Shown here piece by piece: positions 63,668-64,000 of a stretch of 64,000 nucleotides of DNA. The DNA is from Alphaproteobacteria bacterium. GTDB taxonomy: Bacteria > Pseudomonadota > Alphaproteobacteria > UBA6615. The notes beneath the pieces were generated by a model. It was not told the origin of the DNA and did not search any database. It saw nothing but the letters and a program-made list of their open reading frames with translations. Positions within the stretch are counted from its first letter, which is position 1, and each line of letters opens with the position of its first letter. The position numbers and the translations under genes were made by a program. The DNA lies in NCBI GenBank assembly GCA_021774445.1, contig JAJFJA010000015.1, forward strand, positions 124,001 through 188,000, in the 5' to 3' direction.

Positions 63668-64000
63668 CTATTTGACGGCGCCGGCGGCTAGGCCCTTGAT
63701 GATGTAGCGTTCGAGCACAATTCCGATAACGACGAGCGGCGCGATGGCGGCGCCTGAGAGCGCTGCCATGGACCACCAATTGATGCCTTGGCTGCCGGTT
63801 TGACTGGCTACCATGACCGGCAAGGTTTTGGCGTCGGTGCTGGTCAAGAGTGCCGCGAAGAAATACTCGTTCCAGGTCAAGACCAGCGCGAGAATAAAAG
63901 CGGCGACCATGCCTGGAAGAGCAATTGGCAATACGATCTGGAGAAATGCACCCCACACGGAAAGGCCATCAACCAACGCCGCTTCTTCCAGCTCGACCGG
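63668..64000 (-). CDS. Carbohydrate ABC transporter permease (MalG-like), C-terminal part (cut by window edge)
   Basis: The reverse strand enters the window in frame and encodes the C-terminal third of a MalG-type permease. The EAA loop ELEEAALVDGLSVWGAFLQI is complete near the edge, followed by two membrane helices and a positively charged end IIKGLAAGAVK. It continues beyond 64000. It is a second sugar importer gene distinct from the one at 54986. Confidence 0.85.
   Translation of the reverse strand, partial: PVELEEAALVDGLSVWGAFLQIVLPIALPGMVAAFILALVLTWNEYFFAALLTSTDAKTLPVMVASQTGSQGINWWSMAALSGAAIAPLVVIGIVLERYIIKGLAAGAVK

Overview
This 64 kb window looks like chromosomal DNA of a GC-rich, metabolically versatile alphaproteobacterium, probably Rhodospirillales-like or a related marine or soil group. 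That is inferred from gene content: an Aap-type amino-acid ABC system, a bifunctional PutA, an HpbD-type enolase, choline sulfatase, many FCD-type GntR regulators, CaiB/acyl-CoA dehydrogenase pairs and HyuAB. No rRNA, tRNA, CRISPR array, integrase or insertion sequence was recognised. Genes are tightly packed, with many TGATG or ATGA stop-start overlaps and no gene-free stretch above 300 bases. A gene is cut at each edge: a Rieske oxygenase at the left and an ABC permease at the right.

Region 1 (1-15986) is aromatic or amine catabolism. A leftward operon encodes a heme-oxygenase-like diiron oxidase, a GlcG/HbpS-like protein, an aldehyde dehydrogenase, a TSUP permease and a Rieske oxygenase. 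It is followed by a GntR regulator and a rightward five-gene oligopeptide-type ABC importer. The same 11-base box (core TGTATACA) lies in front of the diiron oxidase gene and in the regulator/importer intergenic region. A leftward block (SDR, maleylacetate reductase, two-subunit CoA transferase, thiolase) with a divergent IclR regulator forms the lower 3-oxoadipate route. No ring-cleaving dioxygenase is present.

Region 2 (16038-27840) looks like hydroxyproline or hydroxyproline-betaine catabolism. It has two proline-racemase paralogues with altered catalytic residues, an HpbD/cis-3-hydroxyproline dehydratase-type enolase, aapJQMP, a class IV aminotransferase, a GntR regulator, a choline-sulfatase and a DapA-family lyase. 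Boxes of the form TTGT-NN-ACAA occur in three of its promoters, one within a perfect 13-bp inverted repeat.

Region 3 (28122-31640) is an AT-richer defence-like island: a Z1-domain SF2 ATPase, a 150-residue protein of unknown function and an SPPY-type DNA methyltransferase. It lacks the MORC/MutL ATPase and the recognisable nuclease usually listed with Z1 systems. It is the best candidate here for an under-described system.

Region 4 (31798-50515) holds PutA, a run of genes containing CMD, HIBADH-like, AtzG/AtzE-like amidase, acyl-CoA dehydrogenase and CaiB genes, then HyuA/HyuB. Next is a pair resembling methylsuccinyl-CoA dehydrogenase and 2-methylfumaryl-CoA isomerase. With the hydratase-like gene at 50549 these could take methylsuccinyl-CoA to citramalyl-CoA.

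Region 5 (51467-64000) is a carbohydrate island: a MalK/UgpC-type ATPase overlapping its substrate-binding protein gene by 101 bases, two permeases, a GntR regulator, a TIM-barrel isomerase/epimerase, a PfkB kinase, a DoeB-like M14 deacylase, a Gfo/Idh/MocA dehydrogenase, a large GH-like protein with a CxCxxC cluster, a COG3618 lactonase and the start of a second sugar ABC system.
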